This document shows positions 12,529-25,900 of a stretch of 64,000 bases of DNA, piece after piece. Below the pieces are notes generated by a model, which worked only from the letters and a program-made list of their open reading frames with translations, did no database searches and was not told the DNA's origin. The first letter of the stretch is position 1. Each line of letters starts with the position of its first letter. Position numbers and translations under genes: made by a program. Origin of the DNA: Apteryx mantelli (Eukaryota > Chordata > Aves > Apterygiformes > Apterygidae); contig NC_089980.1 of NCBI RefSeq assembly GCF_036417845.1, positions 42,282,501 to 42,346,500 on the forward strand. Direction: 5' to 3'.

Positions 12529-13406
12529 AGGCTACACTGATGTCATCCCCACAATGCCAAGACACCCTGCAGAATCCCCCAACTTCAAAACAGTGGGGCC
12601 ACACACTTAATCATTGGCTGAATTTGAGAGGAAGTTTATCCAAACAGACAGGAAAAACATTTAAGAAAAATAAGCTTACAGGACAGCTCATCCTGCCAGT
12701 ATCTCACCCAGAGCAACAGTGGCACATGATGACAGGAATTCTGCAAATTCAGCTCAGAGGCAGCTGTGTCTTCCAAAAGGACTTGAGCTCCAGGTTTGAC
12801 ACAAAGTGCCTTAAGATAGAGACTCTTCCTGTTGGCCAAGTTTCTGTGGACTCTCACTCCAAAGAGACAAGTCCAGGATCTGAATTCTGCAGCAGGGATT
12901 CTGGGTCTTGCACCAAGGTACCTTGTGCCTCTGATAGCTTGACTCACACAGATGAGGAAGGACAGGCCACAATGGTAGATGTTGGAGGGAAACCAGATTC
13001 CAGAAGAACTGCTGTCGCTGGTGCTGTGGTCCGCCTGGGTGAGGAAGCATTTGGGATGGTGAGGCAGAACCAGATGAAGAAAGGGGATGTGCTGGCAGTA
13101 GCCCAGATTGCAGGAATTCAAGGAGCAAAGCTAACCAGCCAGTTGATCCCACTGTGTCACAACATCCCCCTCAACCATGTTGAGGTGTCTCTGAGCCTGG
13201 ATGAGGCCAGACACGCAGTGGTGATTCGCAGCTCTTGTCAGACCTGGGGGAGGACAGGTGTGGAGATGGAAGCTCTAACAGGTGCCAGCCTGGCTGCTCT
13301 GACTGTGTATGACATGTGCAAAGCAGTCACTCATGACATTGTGATTGAAGAGGTGAAGTTGCTTAGTAAGACAGGTGGGCAGAGGGGAGACTTTTTAAGG
13401 GTCTAG
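12529..13406 (+). CDS. MOCS1: MOCS1 final coding exon: linker and MOCS1B (MoaC-like) domain
   Basis: MOCS1B converts 3',8-cyclo-7,8-dihydro-GTP to cyclic pyranopterin monophosphate. The exon starts with AG after tttttcag and ends at TAG 13404-13406 (291 codons plus the shared one). The first roughly 135 codons are a poorly conserved linker. The MoaC domain then runs from LTHTDEEGQATMVDVGGK to the end. Visible family motifs are MVDVGGK, KKGDVLAVAQIAGIQGAK, LIPLCHN (conserved His), TGVEMEALTGASLAALT, YDMCKAV (the Asp and Lys of the active site) and the terminal KTGGQRGDF. The frame is open a little upstream into the intron, but the acceptor and the human alignment place the start at 12529. The first in-frame ATG is at 12540-12542, relevant if the message is bicistronic. 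Confidence 0.95.
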
Positions 13407-15295
13407 CTCATACCCAGACATGTCTAGTCCTCCTCAGGTGGCCACTGCTAACATGCAGCCTCTTTATGGAAAAGTTTTTGATCAGCTGCATTGGGGTTGG
13501 AGACCTTAGCAAATGTACCCTACAACAACCATGTAACTCCACTTCTACCTTATCCTATCACCTTACTACTGGGTGAACAGTGGAGCCACCTGCTAACTAC
13601 ATCTGTTTTTTAGAAAACAGACTTCTCCACTCAGCCAATAGTTTCATTCAGTGTCCTCACCATGAGCTTGAGCAGAGACTCTCAGTTATACCACAGATTT
13701 TTTTTTTTCCTTCTTGCTGTGAAGTATTCACAGCTGCTGTCATCACACCATGCACCTGTGAGCTCTGGAAATGAAGCTACTGCTGAAAGCACAGTTATTT
13801 GGCAACTATTTTTAAGTAAAGGATTAAGACCTCAGAATTGTCTTTTCCCCCTCCCCCTCCTGAAGGTTGAATTTAGATGGTGACAGAGAAGAAAACAGCT
13901 CAGGGACCTTACCATACACCAGAGGTCATAATTTTGGAACAGTCAGGGTCAGCTCCTCTCCCTTTGCATTGTTACTGCTTCTCTTGTCCATAAGTTGGAC
14001 AAGACTGATATTCACATATTGGTTTCAAAAAAAAAAAAAAAAAAGGCAGCTGCCCAGCCCTCTGCCTTGAGAGCTCTGTGAAGCATGATGTAGAACAAAG
14101 TTTCTGGTGTTGGAAGAATTATTTCGCTGATCAGAAAGATACATTTTACAATGTTAGAAGTATGTTCCAAGATTTTGCCTTTAGTGCTCAAATACTTGAG
14201 GCCCTGTGTCTGCATGCGGAAGGGTTTAATTATGCCAGGCAGTGAAGCTAGTATCAGCTCTCCCTGAGTTCAGAGTATACATCGCACGAAGCCCCAAAAG
14301 ACTCCACTTTTTTAATCCTACAGGCCAGCTTCTCATAACCAGCCACATTTAAGGTGCCAGGAGCAATGTTCCTATGGTTTTTAATAACTTTGGTAATTGA
14401 CTACCCTAGATTAGTTAATTACTCAGCATTGTTTTAATAATGATGGAGCCTTTGAAATATTAATTTAAATTCTGACTAAACAGTTTTCAACTTTGGTTTA
14501 CTTGTTTTCCACTGCTTATGGCTACTGTGAAGTTTCACATATTTCAAGGTGCTCCCTTTCGATACTCAGAGTTGAAGACACAGCTCTAACAACTTTAAAT
14601 GGGCTATTGAAAAAGTCCTAAACTTTGCATGTAGTCACTTCGCATGAAATAAGCTGAAGTTACTCTGAGCACCAGTAAAGCACATACCAACACTATCACG
14701 CATCCTGATCATTTAAAGCAAGCACAGCTCTACGTTGAGGAGGTAATAGATTTTTCTGAAAATATATTTACTTATGCTTTACAATTCTTACACACTTGTT
14801 ACCACAAAAGGCACTAAAAATGGCACTTTCCCTGTTGCAGGTAAATTAATTTGGTTCTTTATTGTTACTGTGAGATAAGGCATACACACTAACTGTTACT
14901 TCTGAGCCTGCTTGGCAGCAGATAAGGGGAAGGAGTCTGAAAAGCTTGATACTAGAGCGATGCTCAGCTCCATAAAGATTTTTATGTCTATATTCAGAGT
15001 TATAGTCCTAATTCCCTTTGTGTCACATAAACCAGAGATTACTAGTGAATTAGCCAAGGTTTGGTGGCACCAAGGCTGGCAAACAGCTGCAGAGCCTCTC
15101 TCCTGGGAGTCCTAACCCATGTTCCTTTCCTAACCCATGCAGCCTAGGAGGCTGCTTAACTTCTGTGCTGCCTGAAGTGGAAAAAGAGAACAATACAGAG
15201 CACTCTATTTCTACTGCAGCAGAGGTGCAGTTGTCCTCTCGTTTATGCAGAGGGAGGAAGCCTGACCTGGCTTCAGCCTAATGAATGAGAGAGAC

Positions 15296-15301
15296 AATAA
15301 A
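15296..15301 (+). promoter_or_regulatory. MOCS1: Candidate MOCS1 poly(A) signal (proximal)
   Basis: This is the first AATAAA on the + strand after the MOCS1 stop, 1.9 kb downstream. The following 30 nt are not strongly GT-rich, so it is a weak candidate. Confidence 0.22.
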
Positions 15302-16219
15302 ACAGTAACTAGAGAAAAGACTAGACCCTTGAGCTCTCCTATCACTGCCATGGAAAAAACACATGACTCCCAGGTTGGCCTTTGCAGGAGGGACCTTCCT
15401 GCGACAGGCTTCTGAATAGTGACTGTAATGCCACATAAGGATGAGGTGGTGCCATCTTCAGCTGAAGTCAGCCACAGCAAACTCTTTCTGGCTACATTAT
15501 GTGCTCTCATGCCTTCCCTACCACTGTACCTAGCACAGCTTTTTTGAGCCTCAGGAATCCCAGCTGGACCGTGCAAATACCAGACACTGTGTCCATCTGT
15601 GGAGCTGCTGCGCTGTTAGCTACGAAAGCTTCCCCAGCTCAGAATGCGAACAAATGGCCTGGGAAAGGAAGCATCTGTGTAGCACCTGCTACCTGCTAAG
15701 TTACCTGACTTACACAAGCACTTAGCTCCCCTCTGCAACCACGCACAGATACCCTGTCCTCCCTGCCTTCATCTGGTCACTAGGTAGTTTTCAAAACTAA
15801 GAAGAAACTAGACATAGTAGTAATCAAATGATGCTTTGGGGCATGTGATTCTTCGAGAAGTTTGTTGTCATGGTGTAGAGCTTGTACAGAAGACTTCAGA
15901 TCATACAAGGGACTATAGCACACATGCATGACTGACGCACATTTTTACAACTCACTACTTCCTTTCTGGGGTTGAGACTGTCAATCTGGAAGCTTAGGGC
16001 AAACAGATTTTGGTGCCATTTTATGCTAATGTTACATTATCAAGTCTTGAAACTATGCACATTTATAGATATTGAAGCAAGTGTAATTTAAGAGAATATA
16101 TTGCAAGAGAAATGAATTGATAGCACTATATGTTTCAATGTTGCTGGGTGGGCAATGGTAATATTACATGTTGAAGAACTGAATATTTTTGGAGGCATGC
16201 TTTTATCCACTACATTTTT

Positions 16220-16225
16220 AATAAA
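16220..16225 (+). promoter_or_regulatory. MOCS1: Candidate MOCS1 poly(A) signal (distal)
   Basis: AATAAA lies in an AT-rich context and is followed within 30-40 nt by a T/G-rich stretch (agttgtaattg, then catgttttgc). The surrounding sequence (16030-16350) is A/T-rich and resembles a vertebrate 3' UTR end. It would give a 3' UTR of about 2.8 kb. Confidence 0.33.
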
Positions 16226-16240
16226 TACTAGTTGTAATTG

Positions 16241-19200
16241 CAGTAAGCATGTTTTGCATTATTCTGAATACCCTTTTTATTCATTCAAAGGCACATTTAC
16301 ATTTTAATCAATGTGTTTCTGTGAAGAGTTTGATACCATTTTAGTTTCTCTAACTCAAGAGCAGCAAGACAAATCTTAAAAGTTGCAATTGTTAGTCAGC
16401 AATTAGCAAGATATCAGTCAAGATAACTCCTTACTGTAAGGAACCCAACATTCCTCTTTGCTGAGAGAAGCTCAGCTCTACCTGGATGTTCTTAAATTGA
16501 ATAATCCCATAGGCTTAGCATCATAATTTGTCATCTCTCCTTTTTAGCCCTGCTTCTCCCACTTGTCTGTTAACAAGTCTGCATCGGTGGATGCACGTAA
16601 CTTGCCACTACTTTGTCCTGCCAAGAAATGTAATGAACTGGTGCCTTGAGAGCTGAGTTCCTCTTACTCAGTATGACCATACATTGAAACCAGTGTCCAG
16701 GGAAGCTTCCCTACCAAGTCCATCCCTTCAGAAGAGCGAATAGGTGCAAGGGAAATTCCCTTTTTAGTCTATCTCAGCTTCTACAAAAGATCTCACCTCT
16801 TTTAGTATTAGGAAGCCCTGTTCTTATCCAAGGGAGTTTAGCTGGTTGATGTGTTTGCTGTAACTAGCTGCAGCCCTGCAGGAAGCCAGTGGCCCCAGGG
16901 CAGGGGCAAAGCAGCAAGTGCTCTGCTGTAGGGCTGAGACAGTGGCCGCGCTGTCCCAGGGTCTCTCTTCCTACAGACAGACATGAACTGCTGCTGATCC
17001 TGGGACCACAGTGCAAAGCTGTACATCCTCTTTGTAGGAGCTGCTTCCTAACTTGGAACTAGGATTTTGAAGATTTAACCAAAAGAAATGGCCTACAGCA
17101 TGGAGCCTACCACATCCTTCCCTTGAAGGATGCCATAAGGGCATGAGTGACACCACCAGCACTGTACACAACTGGCATGCAAAGTCAGTGTTGCAGAGCA
17201 TGGTGGCCCTCACAATATATGCACAATTTTTCTTTTGCCTGCTGGAAACTCTTACTTGTCCCAACTAATTCCCTTTGTGTTTTATTGTCTGTTCACTGCT
17301 AATTCAGTCTGTGTCTTTTGTGGCAGGCCTTCATGACCACATCCTGCAGCCAGTTACCACTCCCTTAGGCTGCCCTGGAAAAAAAAACTTGGATGCAGAC
17401 TATTAAAGGTGAAGCCAGCAGGAGCTAGTCACTAATATTCTTAGGATATTAAATCTGTATCAAAGAAACTAATGCTTTCAGAAAGTGCAGGGGGAAGGGA
17501 AGTGGGGAATAGAGGGATAGACATGACTTGAAATACCTTAAAAAGAGACCTTCTTCAGAATAGAAATCACTCAAAATCAGACTCTAAAAGCAACACCAGC
17601 AGAACATTAGAATAGGGAAAGAAATTTTCAGCTATTCTAAACCACTGACGACCTGCAGTAATTCTACTTAAGTCGCTGAGGTTACTCAGCTTTACATGGG
17701 ATTTGACTGAACAGGATCTGGCCCTTCTTCCCACCCCCTCCTTGGCAATTAGCTAGTTTGCAGCTCCTGCTGGCTGGCTCAGTAACACTTATGCAGGCGT
17801 GTAACAGCTTAAAAATGGCTGTAACATTGTGTGTGCTTTGGCCAGGACAGAGGACTGCTAATTAGTTAAATGGAAACACAGTTTACTTCCCTCCACTTAC
17901 TAGAGGCTTGTTCCAAGAGAAGCTTAGCATTTCAGTGAACATAAAAATGGTTGGAGGAGTTGCTGTTTGCGGTGGGCTGATGGACTAAGTTTTCATTTTT
18001 TTCGAGACTTCAGGTTAAAGCCTTGACTTAGGTCTCAACTGCAAGTGGATCGGAGGAGCACTGTGAAGCGATGACCATGGCAGACAAACCCCTGACATGT
18101 TTGGCACACTCTCTGGAAAGGCACAGGGTGGAGCAGTTGAATCCTTTTTCACAAGTTGGGCCTGAAGGGCTGAATGCACCCTGTCATAATAAGAGCGGAT
18201 TTTCATTTTGGTCACAACAAGCTTATACAACAGTAGCTGAGAACAAATCCAGCTAGCTCTACCTTCCTCTGTCTCTCTGTGCTGCCAGGGCCATGTTTAG
18301 AAAGCTTTCAGCTTAGCATCTCTATTTTTGTACTCATCCTATTTGCTCCTTTGAGGAACAGAGAGTACCCAAAATAACAGTGGTGAAGCACAGTTAGAAT
18401 ACAAATTCCCTGCAGGGCCTGATGCCCTGAGACACTGCTGAGCCTTGCTCTGAAAAGAGCTGCAGGACAGACCGAACATTGCTTGGCTTCCCAGGCACAA
18501 TCTGCCAGCAAGAGTGGCATGGCCATCAGGCAAGTTGCCTAATGTCTGTGGCTCTCCTAGGTGCCACCAACACAACAGCTCTGTAGAGCTGATACAAAGC
18601 TTTCTTTACTGCTTAAGCATTACTCCAAGTGTAACACCAATTAACAGCAGTATTAGAGGCCTTTGCCTCAGCAATAGCTTTTCCTGAACCAGGTGGCAAA
18701 AAGTTAGAGAAGCAGACACAGAGCAATAGCTTATCTTCAAATTCTGGACAGCCTACTCAAAACCAGAAGCAACTCTCCGTACTACTAAGCTATTCCTGTG
18801 TAGATTTAGTCTTAAAAAATAATTGCAACACAAACACTCCCCTCCATACCCATGATACTTCCAGGATGCACAGCTGAAAGGACGCAAGGCCAGCAAAAGC
18901 AAAGTTTCTGGTTCCAGTGCCAAGGGGAGCATGGCTGCAATACATGTACAAGTGACAGGAGGTGGGGAGAGGAAGAGGAGGAGACAGCAAAAAGACTGGG
19001 CAACTCTAAAGCTGTGTTAGCATTATCCTTGGAAAAAAAGCACATGCCATCAGATATGCAGCAGTTCCATTAATAGTGCCCTGGGCCTGTTACCAGCTGG
19101 TGCAAGCTGTGGCATAGTTCCGTCAACATCAGCAGAGCTGTGCAGCTTTACACCAGGCAAAGACCTGGTAGGTAGCATCTGCTTCTGTGGGCCTGGGAGA

Positions 19201-21470
19201 GTGGGATTTCAGCTGTGCAGCTCTGACCTTCCATTACTGCTGCTTTCTGGGTCCTTAAGGAACATCCATTTAATTAGCAGGGTCATTTCAGCACTCGTTC
19301 CCCATGTGCAAAGTTCCAGCTAAGCTGGAATTACTGTTGTCTGGAGGCAGTGAGTGGGACTGCGTCCTCCCTCCCTCCACCCGCCTCCCCAGCTGCCACC
19401 CACAGTCTCCATGCTACGCAGAGCTGTGCTTCCCCACCCTGGGTCTGACGCTGAATGGAAATGTTTTAGCTCTGTGTGACTCTTTTGGCTTCTGCAGAAC
19501 AACTCCTGGGGCCATCCTCAGCCCAAATCCAAGAAATAAGTACAGCTGAGGGAAAGGAATAATTTCTGCTGCCCTTGAAGGCAGATCTCGCCTTTTGCAG
19601 CTGGCAGTTCGAAAGGCTCTGTTCTGCCACGACTGGATCTTAACTGGGTTTGGTGGAAAAGAAGCTGCTGCCAGGGCCGCCGTGATCCCGGGCTTGCAGA
19701 GAACATGGGCAGAGCTTGCCTGGCCCCTCAGGAAAGAGCCTTCACTAGGATTTATCAAAAAAAAACAACCACAAACAAGCAAACAAAAAAACTCCAAACC
19801 CTTGATACCAGCACAGGAGCAGACTGGATTGTGGCTGAGATTAAGACAGAGAGGGGCCGATGCGACCAGGTCATGCGCAGAGTGCCTGCGCCAAGGAGCA
19901 TGTCAAGTGGAAGGTCCTTCCTGCCCTCGCAGCCCTCAGGGAAGAGAAGCCACTAGCAAGGCCAGGGGGCAGCTAGACAATCCCAAAGCCCTGCAGTGAA
20001 CTCAAATACTACAACCAGCCCTGAACAAACACACAAAACCTGCCATGGCTTGTGCCCAGAAAGGCTCCTGCTGAGGGCTACAGGAAAGAGGACAAGACAC
20101 ACTTGTCTTCTTGTGAGAGAAAGGTCAGAACAAAAGCTCTTCACACATCCTGTGTGCATGTGACATGAGGATGCTACACGATGCTTTTCCCAAGCCCCAC
20201 ACACTGATTTCCAGCCGGCTCTCTACAAAGCCTATTTCCAGAGCTCACTCAAACCTCTGTGATTAAGCACAGTCTAGCCACCTCTTTGGCTTTGAGGAAG
20301 CACCCAGAAGTGGGGCTGTCAGCTGCTAATGCACCCAAGATGGGTGTTCCTGACAATTTCCTTACAAGCAGTGTCCTGTCATCACAGCCACTCTATTGTC
20401 CCAGCGGCAGCAGAAATGTGCACAGGGAGTAGCCAGCCACCTGGGTAATTTTTTGATATCATTTGTTCCACCTTGTAGATTTTAGGTCCATCTCTGAAGT
20501 CCCTACATCAGAGGAAGGCCATCACAGTAAGACCACATATGGGGTGAGCATCTGGCCCTGCAAATGAGCTGTTGTCCTTTATCCTCAATGACATAGCCAG
20601 AACCCCAGATCGGCTCCTGAACCTCCAACACAGGAGCTGGTAACAAGAGGAATCCGATTTACCTTTTCTGCAGATTGGACATGCCCCTCTGGCAATAAGA
20701 AAGGGGTCAGGAACTCTCTCAGGGATCACAGGTGAGGAAGGGGATAATACAGCTGTCTGGGCCTAGAAGCTGGAGGACTGCAGGATCTACAAAGCCTGTG
20801 GTGCTTAGTTGCAGAGATGATTGCAAACCAGGTGCAGCCCTGCCACAGCTCCAGCAACATCAGTGGAGCATCAGCAGCTGACACCAGAGGTAGTCAAGAG
20901 TTCTCCCTTTCAAATCAGGCTGACGGCCATTGTACCTTCAGCTTGTTACCCATCAGTCTTGCCCAGCCCCAGACCTCACCAGACTGGGAGCTTTAGAGGA
21001 GCTTGCCTTACTGATTCAGCGGAGACAGTTACCAACAGGTTTTGCAGCAGATGCCACGCAGGCATCTTGGAGCTGCTGGACTGAAGCAGTGAGGATGGGC
21101 TCTTGCCCTGGCAAGATGGATCTTAACAGGATTTTCCAACCAGCAAACAAGCTTTGGAAGACACACCCAGGACATTCAGCCATAAGCAACACAACTGCAT
21201 GCACGAGGTTCTTGGCCAGACAGACTGGGAGGAGTATTTAAACACAAGTTTCTTGCATTCGTCCTTATAGCCTGCTATTTCCCTCAGGCCTCCCCAAAGA
21301 TGCCTGAGAGTACATCCTTCTGGGATGTCCCAGATGCAGCAAAGGCATCAACAGTAACACTTGGCTGATCACGGGTAAACCATAGCTTTTGCAAACCTAT
21401 GCCAGAGAACTTTAGCTGAACCCCAGCAGCTGGAGGTGTTTTCATTTCCACTTCTCTTCTCCAAGGCTGG
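16241..21470. other. Intergenic region, no gene recognised
   Basis: No exon of a known family, RNA gene or intact repeat is recognisable on either strand. Composition is mixed, with GC-richer stretches around 18.8-21.3 kb. There are several overlapping open frames of 60-134 codons (for example 19595-19999 +, 19414-19797 -) on both strands, a pattern typical of GC-richer non-coding DNA. Confidence 0.6.
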
Positions 21471-21484
21471 TATTTCAAGGTGTT

Positions 21485-21490
21485 TTTATT
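21485..21490 (-). promoter_or_regulatory. Candidate poly(A) signal on the minus strand, owner unknown
   Basis: On the minus strand AATAAA lies here, with ATTAAA just upstream at 21495-21500. The upstream flank (21500-21700) is 3' UTR-like, with tgtacagatacagtggctgc and an A/T-rich aataaataac segment. It could be a distal DAAM2 end, an unrecognised minus-strand non-coding RNA, or chance. Confidence 0.22.
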
Positions 21491-22900
21491 TCTTTTTAAT
21501 CAATGCACACAGCCAGATCAGGAGGGGGTTGAAGGGAGGCAGTGCAGCCACTGTATCTGTACAAAGTAGTTCCACATGCAAGTGAAACAGGGCTTGACTC
21601 GCTCAGTGCATGTTTTGCAGTGTGGTTATGGGCCGTCATTCCACCTCGACAAAGCTGTTATTTATTTACTTAAAGACTTGCATTCCGTGGAAAAAGATGC
21701 CCCAAGATAGCACTGCGTTTCTAAAATTAAACCCAGCTGGCTGGAGTGGGGAGCCAGCAAGCATGTCTGTGCTTCCACCAGAAGCAGGAATAGGGCTCCC
21801 AGTGTCCCTGCCTTCCCCTGCCCCCCAGTATTCCCCCACCCTCACCAAATTCACAGGAGAGCTTGGAAAAAAGTCTTCCACACCCTCAGCTGAGGGGCAG
21901 GAGAGAGGCAGCTGTCAGGGAAGCCAGACTTAGACCCTAAGTACCTTACCCAAAAGCAGAAATGTCACAGTTTTCTACAGTGTGGGATGAGGCTTAAATA
22001 TAATCGCTTCCTTCTCCAGCAGTACAGGGAAAGCCCTCGCTCTGCTGTGGATTACATCCCTACTAAACATCTGACACAGGCTTGCTTTAGTGTGGACAGT
22101 CAAGTCCTATAACACAATTCATAGGAACAGGCTACATTCCTGATCCTCATCTCCTGTCTAATCTAGCCAAGAGTTTCTTCCAGTTCGTGTGTCACTAGTA
22201 GCAAAACTCATCTAGCACTCGCTGTTGTAACCTAAGTTAAGAAACCTGTTTTCACAAAAACCGTTTATAGAATGGAAGGGCAAAAACAAGTGCTCTTCCA
22301 CAGTTGCATGGCACCAGCAAGAATTTTCCCCACATCATACACTTTTGACACCTGTTTCCCCCCAACACACATGCACAGAGGCCACATCGACATCAGCAAG
22401 TAATTCAGCTCAAAAAGAGTACCTCAGCTAATCGAAGCAGCTGGTGCCGGAGCTGCTATTCAGGGGGTTTACAGTGGCCTAGATTTAGCCTGATCCCTCA
22501 GACAAAATGTCTCCATGCACATGTGGTTTGAAGCTCTCCAAAGGACCTGTCGCTGGTTGGGACCCCCCTGTGTCCATGAGGGCTGGGAGCGCATTTGATG
22601 CACTTTAGAAATGAAGGTCAGGAACCACTGAAGTGGCTCAGAGAAGCCAACCAGTGCAAGGGGCAGTGGGGAGGATCAGAGGGTTCGGCCCCAAACCTCG
22701 CTGCTGCTCTGTGCCAGGAGGCTTGTGGGGATGCTGGGCAAGGACAGAGGGCAGCAAGTAAGCAGAGAAGTCTAAAACACACCTGAAGCCAGCAAAGGAG
22801 GAGACGGGGACAGTTGACACAGACAGAAAAGTAACAGGGAAAACGGTCAAAACTCTGGCGATGTCGGGGGTGCCTGTGCAGCTGCAGCTCCCCACGCATG

Positions 22901-22919
22901 CACACACACACACACACAC
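22901..22919. repeat. (CA)n microsatellite
   Basis: About 9.5 perfect CA units follow gcatg. Ordinary simple repeat. Confidence 0.9.
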
Positions 22920-25900
22920 GCCAGCTCTCCCACAGCCCCAGAGGGCTCTCCTGTGCACGGGCAAGAGCTGCTGTACAAGCAGAGGGACGGGTCCCTGGCA
23001 GCCCACAGAGCTTGTAGCAACCAAGAGAAGAAGGAAAGGATGATCCCAGCACCTCTGGCCTGGACTGTGATCTGGGAGGACACAGACATGGGCGTTCTGG
23101 CCAGACTGATGTGTCATGCTTGGTAACTCACCCAAATTATCATTTTCAGAGGGGGAAACTAATCAAACCGCCCTGATGTTAAGTACTCAGCAGTGGAGAC
23201 CTGGAGACAGGTTTGCAGGCCTTAGTTGGCGCTTCACTTCTGATTTGCAGCTGGAGAAGATTATATTTGTTATCAAAGAAACAAGGCTGCTTTTGGCAGC
23301 CGCGACTTTTATTCCTCAGTTTCTCCTATCTATTAGATGAGGATCTCACTTCCCTGCCTCACAAGGAGACAGGCTTGCTGACACACTGGGGAGAGTCCAG
23401 GTCCTATTATAATGACTGCAAAAAAGATGTCCAGTGCTGGTAAAGCCCATTGTAAAGCTGATGGAAAGTGCTGGCAAGAGTAAGGGGGGAGAGAGCTGGC
23501 TACTGCTCCTGCGAGAAGTTCTCAGGAAAGAGCTTGCCCCTCATCAGAGCTCGGCTATTTCTATGATTATGTCCATTTGCTCATAATTATTGCTCTGCAC
23601 AGCACTAAGTTAGGACTACTGATCCTTGTCCAAACTCCTGCTGCCTTCCTGTTTGGATTAGGGTCCCAGCATGGGTTAAAAATTACAGAGTAAGACTGCT
23701 TCAGTATCTGATTTAGTCCCTTCCTCCTCCAATCTCACTTTGGGCTCGGGATGCGCTGGCCAGCATCCCCCTGGGAGAGGATTAATCAGGAACAGATAGG
23801 GAACTGGCAGCTGCCTCACAAGGACAAGATCTCAGCTATGGGATAAACTGCAATTTGGAGTCACTCCCTTTGACCCTGGTGCAAGTCCAAGACAGGATTG
23901 CTGATGCATCCCAGCACTAACACTGCAGGAGCTGGCAAGAAATCAGCATCCTCGAGGCCACAGCTAGCTCTGGTCCCAACATCATATTGCCTCAGCTATG
24001 GAGCTGCTTCTGCGCTGAAAGGCCACATATCCCCAGAAGCAGCTACAGCTCTCGAGCTGGGGAAATAGCCTCCTTTCTGTTTAATAAAAAGCTTTCACTC
24101 CAAGGACCAGAAAAGGGGAAGATGTTACCACTATTTTAGAAGAGCAATGTTATATTATGTGTGTAACATCTGCTTCCTAGACAAACAGCTCAGCCACTAG
24201 CAGAAGTGGGGCCAGATTACACAAGGAGAAAGGTAGGACATGCTGTTTGATCTGCCTGCTGACGCCAGCACCCCATTAGAGCAACACCTGCACACAGAGC
24301 CGTGCTAAGAGCAGAGCAAGAAAGTTAGTACCAGGCATTGATTCCCTGCAAGGGGCTTTACCTGGAGCCCAAGGAGCCCAAACTCCGGCAGCCGTTACTG
24401 CCACAGAAAGGGCAGCAGGTCCTCCCAAGGCAGGCAGCAAAGGGTAATAGCAACAGAAAGGATGGGTAAACCAGCTCCTTCTACAAAGTAAGAGTAGATC
24501 TCTCCACTGACTTGCCTGGGGACATAGAAATAGCCTACTCAGTGCACAGTGTTACCTCAGGAAACCCTGGCTCAGTTATAATACTGAGGTCCCATTATAA
24601 CCCATTACTGTGAGTCCAAGGGTGGGCAAACACTACGCTGATTCCTGCCTCTCCACCAGGACACAACCCGTCATTCTGCATGGGCTATTTTGAGGGCACT
24701 CATCACACTCAAAGGCCAGCCAGAAGGCAGGCTGCAAGGCAGGGCCAAGGCCACATCAGGCCTGCTGACAGTCACAATAATGTTCAGTGGCAAAGACATG
24801 ATTTAAAGCACTGTTTCTCATTTCTTGAATCTACTGACCGCTTAACATTCTTGGGGGGAACCCCCCCCTTTTTTTTTTTTAACAGCATTACCACAGTGCT
24901 ACAAGAAAATAAAAAATACCTTAAGCTTTAAGTAGATGCACATTTATTTTCCTCCCATTTTATTTGCTTCCTTGTGTGGAGATGACGAGTACAGAAGTTT
25001 TCATTCTTTTTTTCCTTCCTCTGCCACTGGCAATGGACAATCCTCGGATACCTTTAAAGACAATTAGCTTTCCAGGAACCACAAATTGCAAAACAGTAGC
25101 AGAGTATGAGCATGACAGTGTAAGCTGTAGGTTTAGCACACCACAAAGAAGTATTAAGGTAGCCTCTCTTGGGGCATCCAAGCTACTTCCTATGACAGCA
25201 CTCTTTATATGTTAGTGGAAGATAAAGTACAAGCTTTGCCCCTGCAGAACTCTGACAAGGCAGATGCTTTACTTACAAATAGACAAATACCAAGTACCCC
25301 TTTTTCCCAGGGCCCTCAGGCACAAGAATAGCTCCTATCATTTCAAGAAATCTGACATAGCCAGTTTTTTTTCCTCCACCTCATCTTCTAAAACCTACAC
25401 TGAGTGTCATGGAGAGAACAGATCTGTCTTTCTCTGCAGTGACCAGCAGCAACACCATGTAGTTCACAACTCGCTCATATCCCTATATGCTCCATGGGGA
25501 GGGGAATTCAGGGCTATTCTTCACCCAGCTCCCCAGATCCCTGCAGCATGTGCATGAGTTCTTGTGCTTCCCCCAGTTAGCAACCTCCTCAGTACTTTGT
25601 GGAACTGCTCAGAATAGCTATTTTTATTGTACCTCTGTGAAGGGAGAAAACTGGCAAAGGTCTTGCTGTAATAAGACAGACCAAACCTCTGTTGATACCA
25701 GTGACAGACATTGCAGCTGTACAAAAGCCTTTTTCTGCATCTTGCATGGTGCGATAAATTACCAAGTCCTTTTCCCAATGTTTTTTATTCATTGTTTACT
25801 GGCTGTTATTCTTCTAGCTAGCCGGGCCTTTGTCCTTTCACAAGCATTGCTAGGAATTGCCTGAACACCATTGTGCCCACATCTAAAACAAGGTGGGTGA

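Larger units (their letters stand above)
13407..16240 (+). other. MOCS1: Probable MOCS1 3' UTR and downstream flank
   Basis: Non-coding sequence follows the MOCS1 stop. It holds A and T runs (a T run near 13699-13708, 17 A at 14028-14044), an AT-rich block at 14360-14480 and two candidate poly(A) signals on + (15296 and 16220). I cannot set the transcript end from sequence alone. No reading frame here looks like a protein. Confidence 0.4.

Noticed and set aside
12636..13121. 161-codon open frame antisense to the MOCS1B exon
   Set aside because: It is the complement of a strongly supported coding exon with MoaC motifs; its product has no recognisable domain.
22638..23135. 165-codon minus-strand open frame, with two more open frames overlapping
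   Set aside because: Several frames are open over the same GC-rich bases, part of the product comes from a (CA)n repeat (CVCVC runs), and no homology or splice context is seen.
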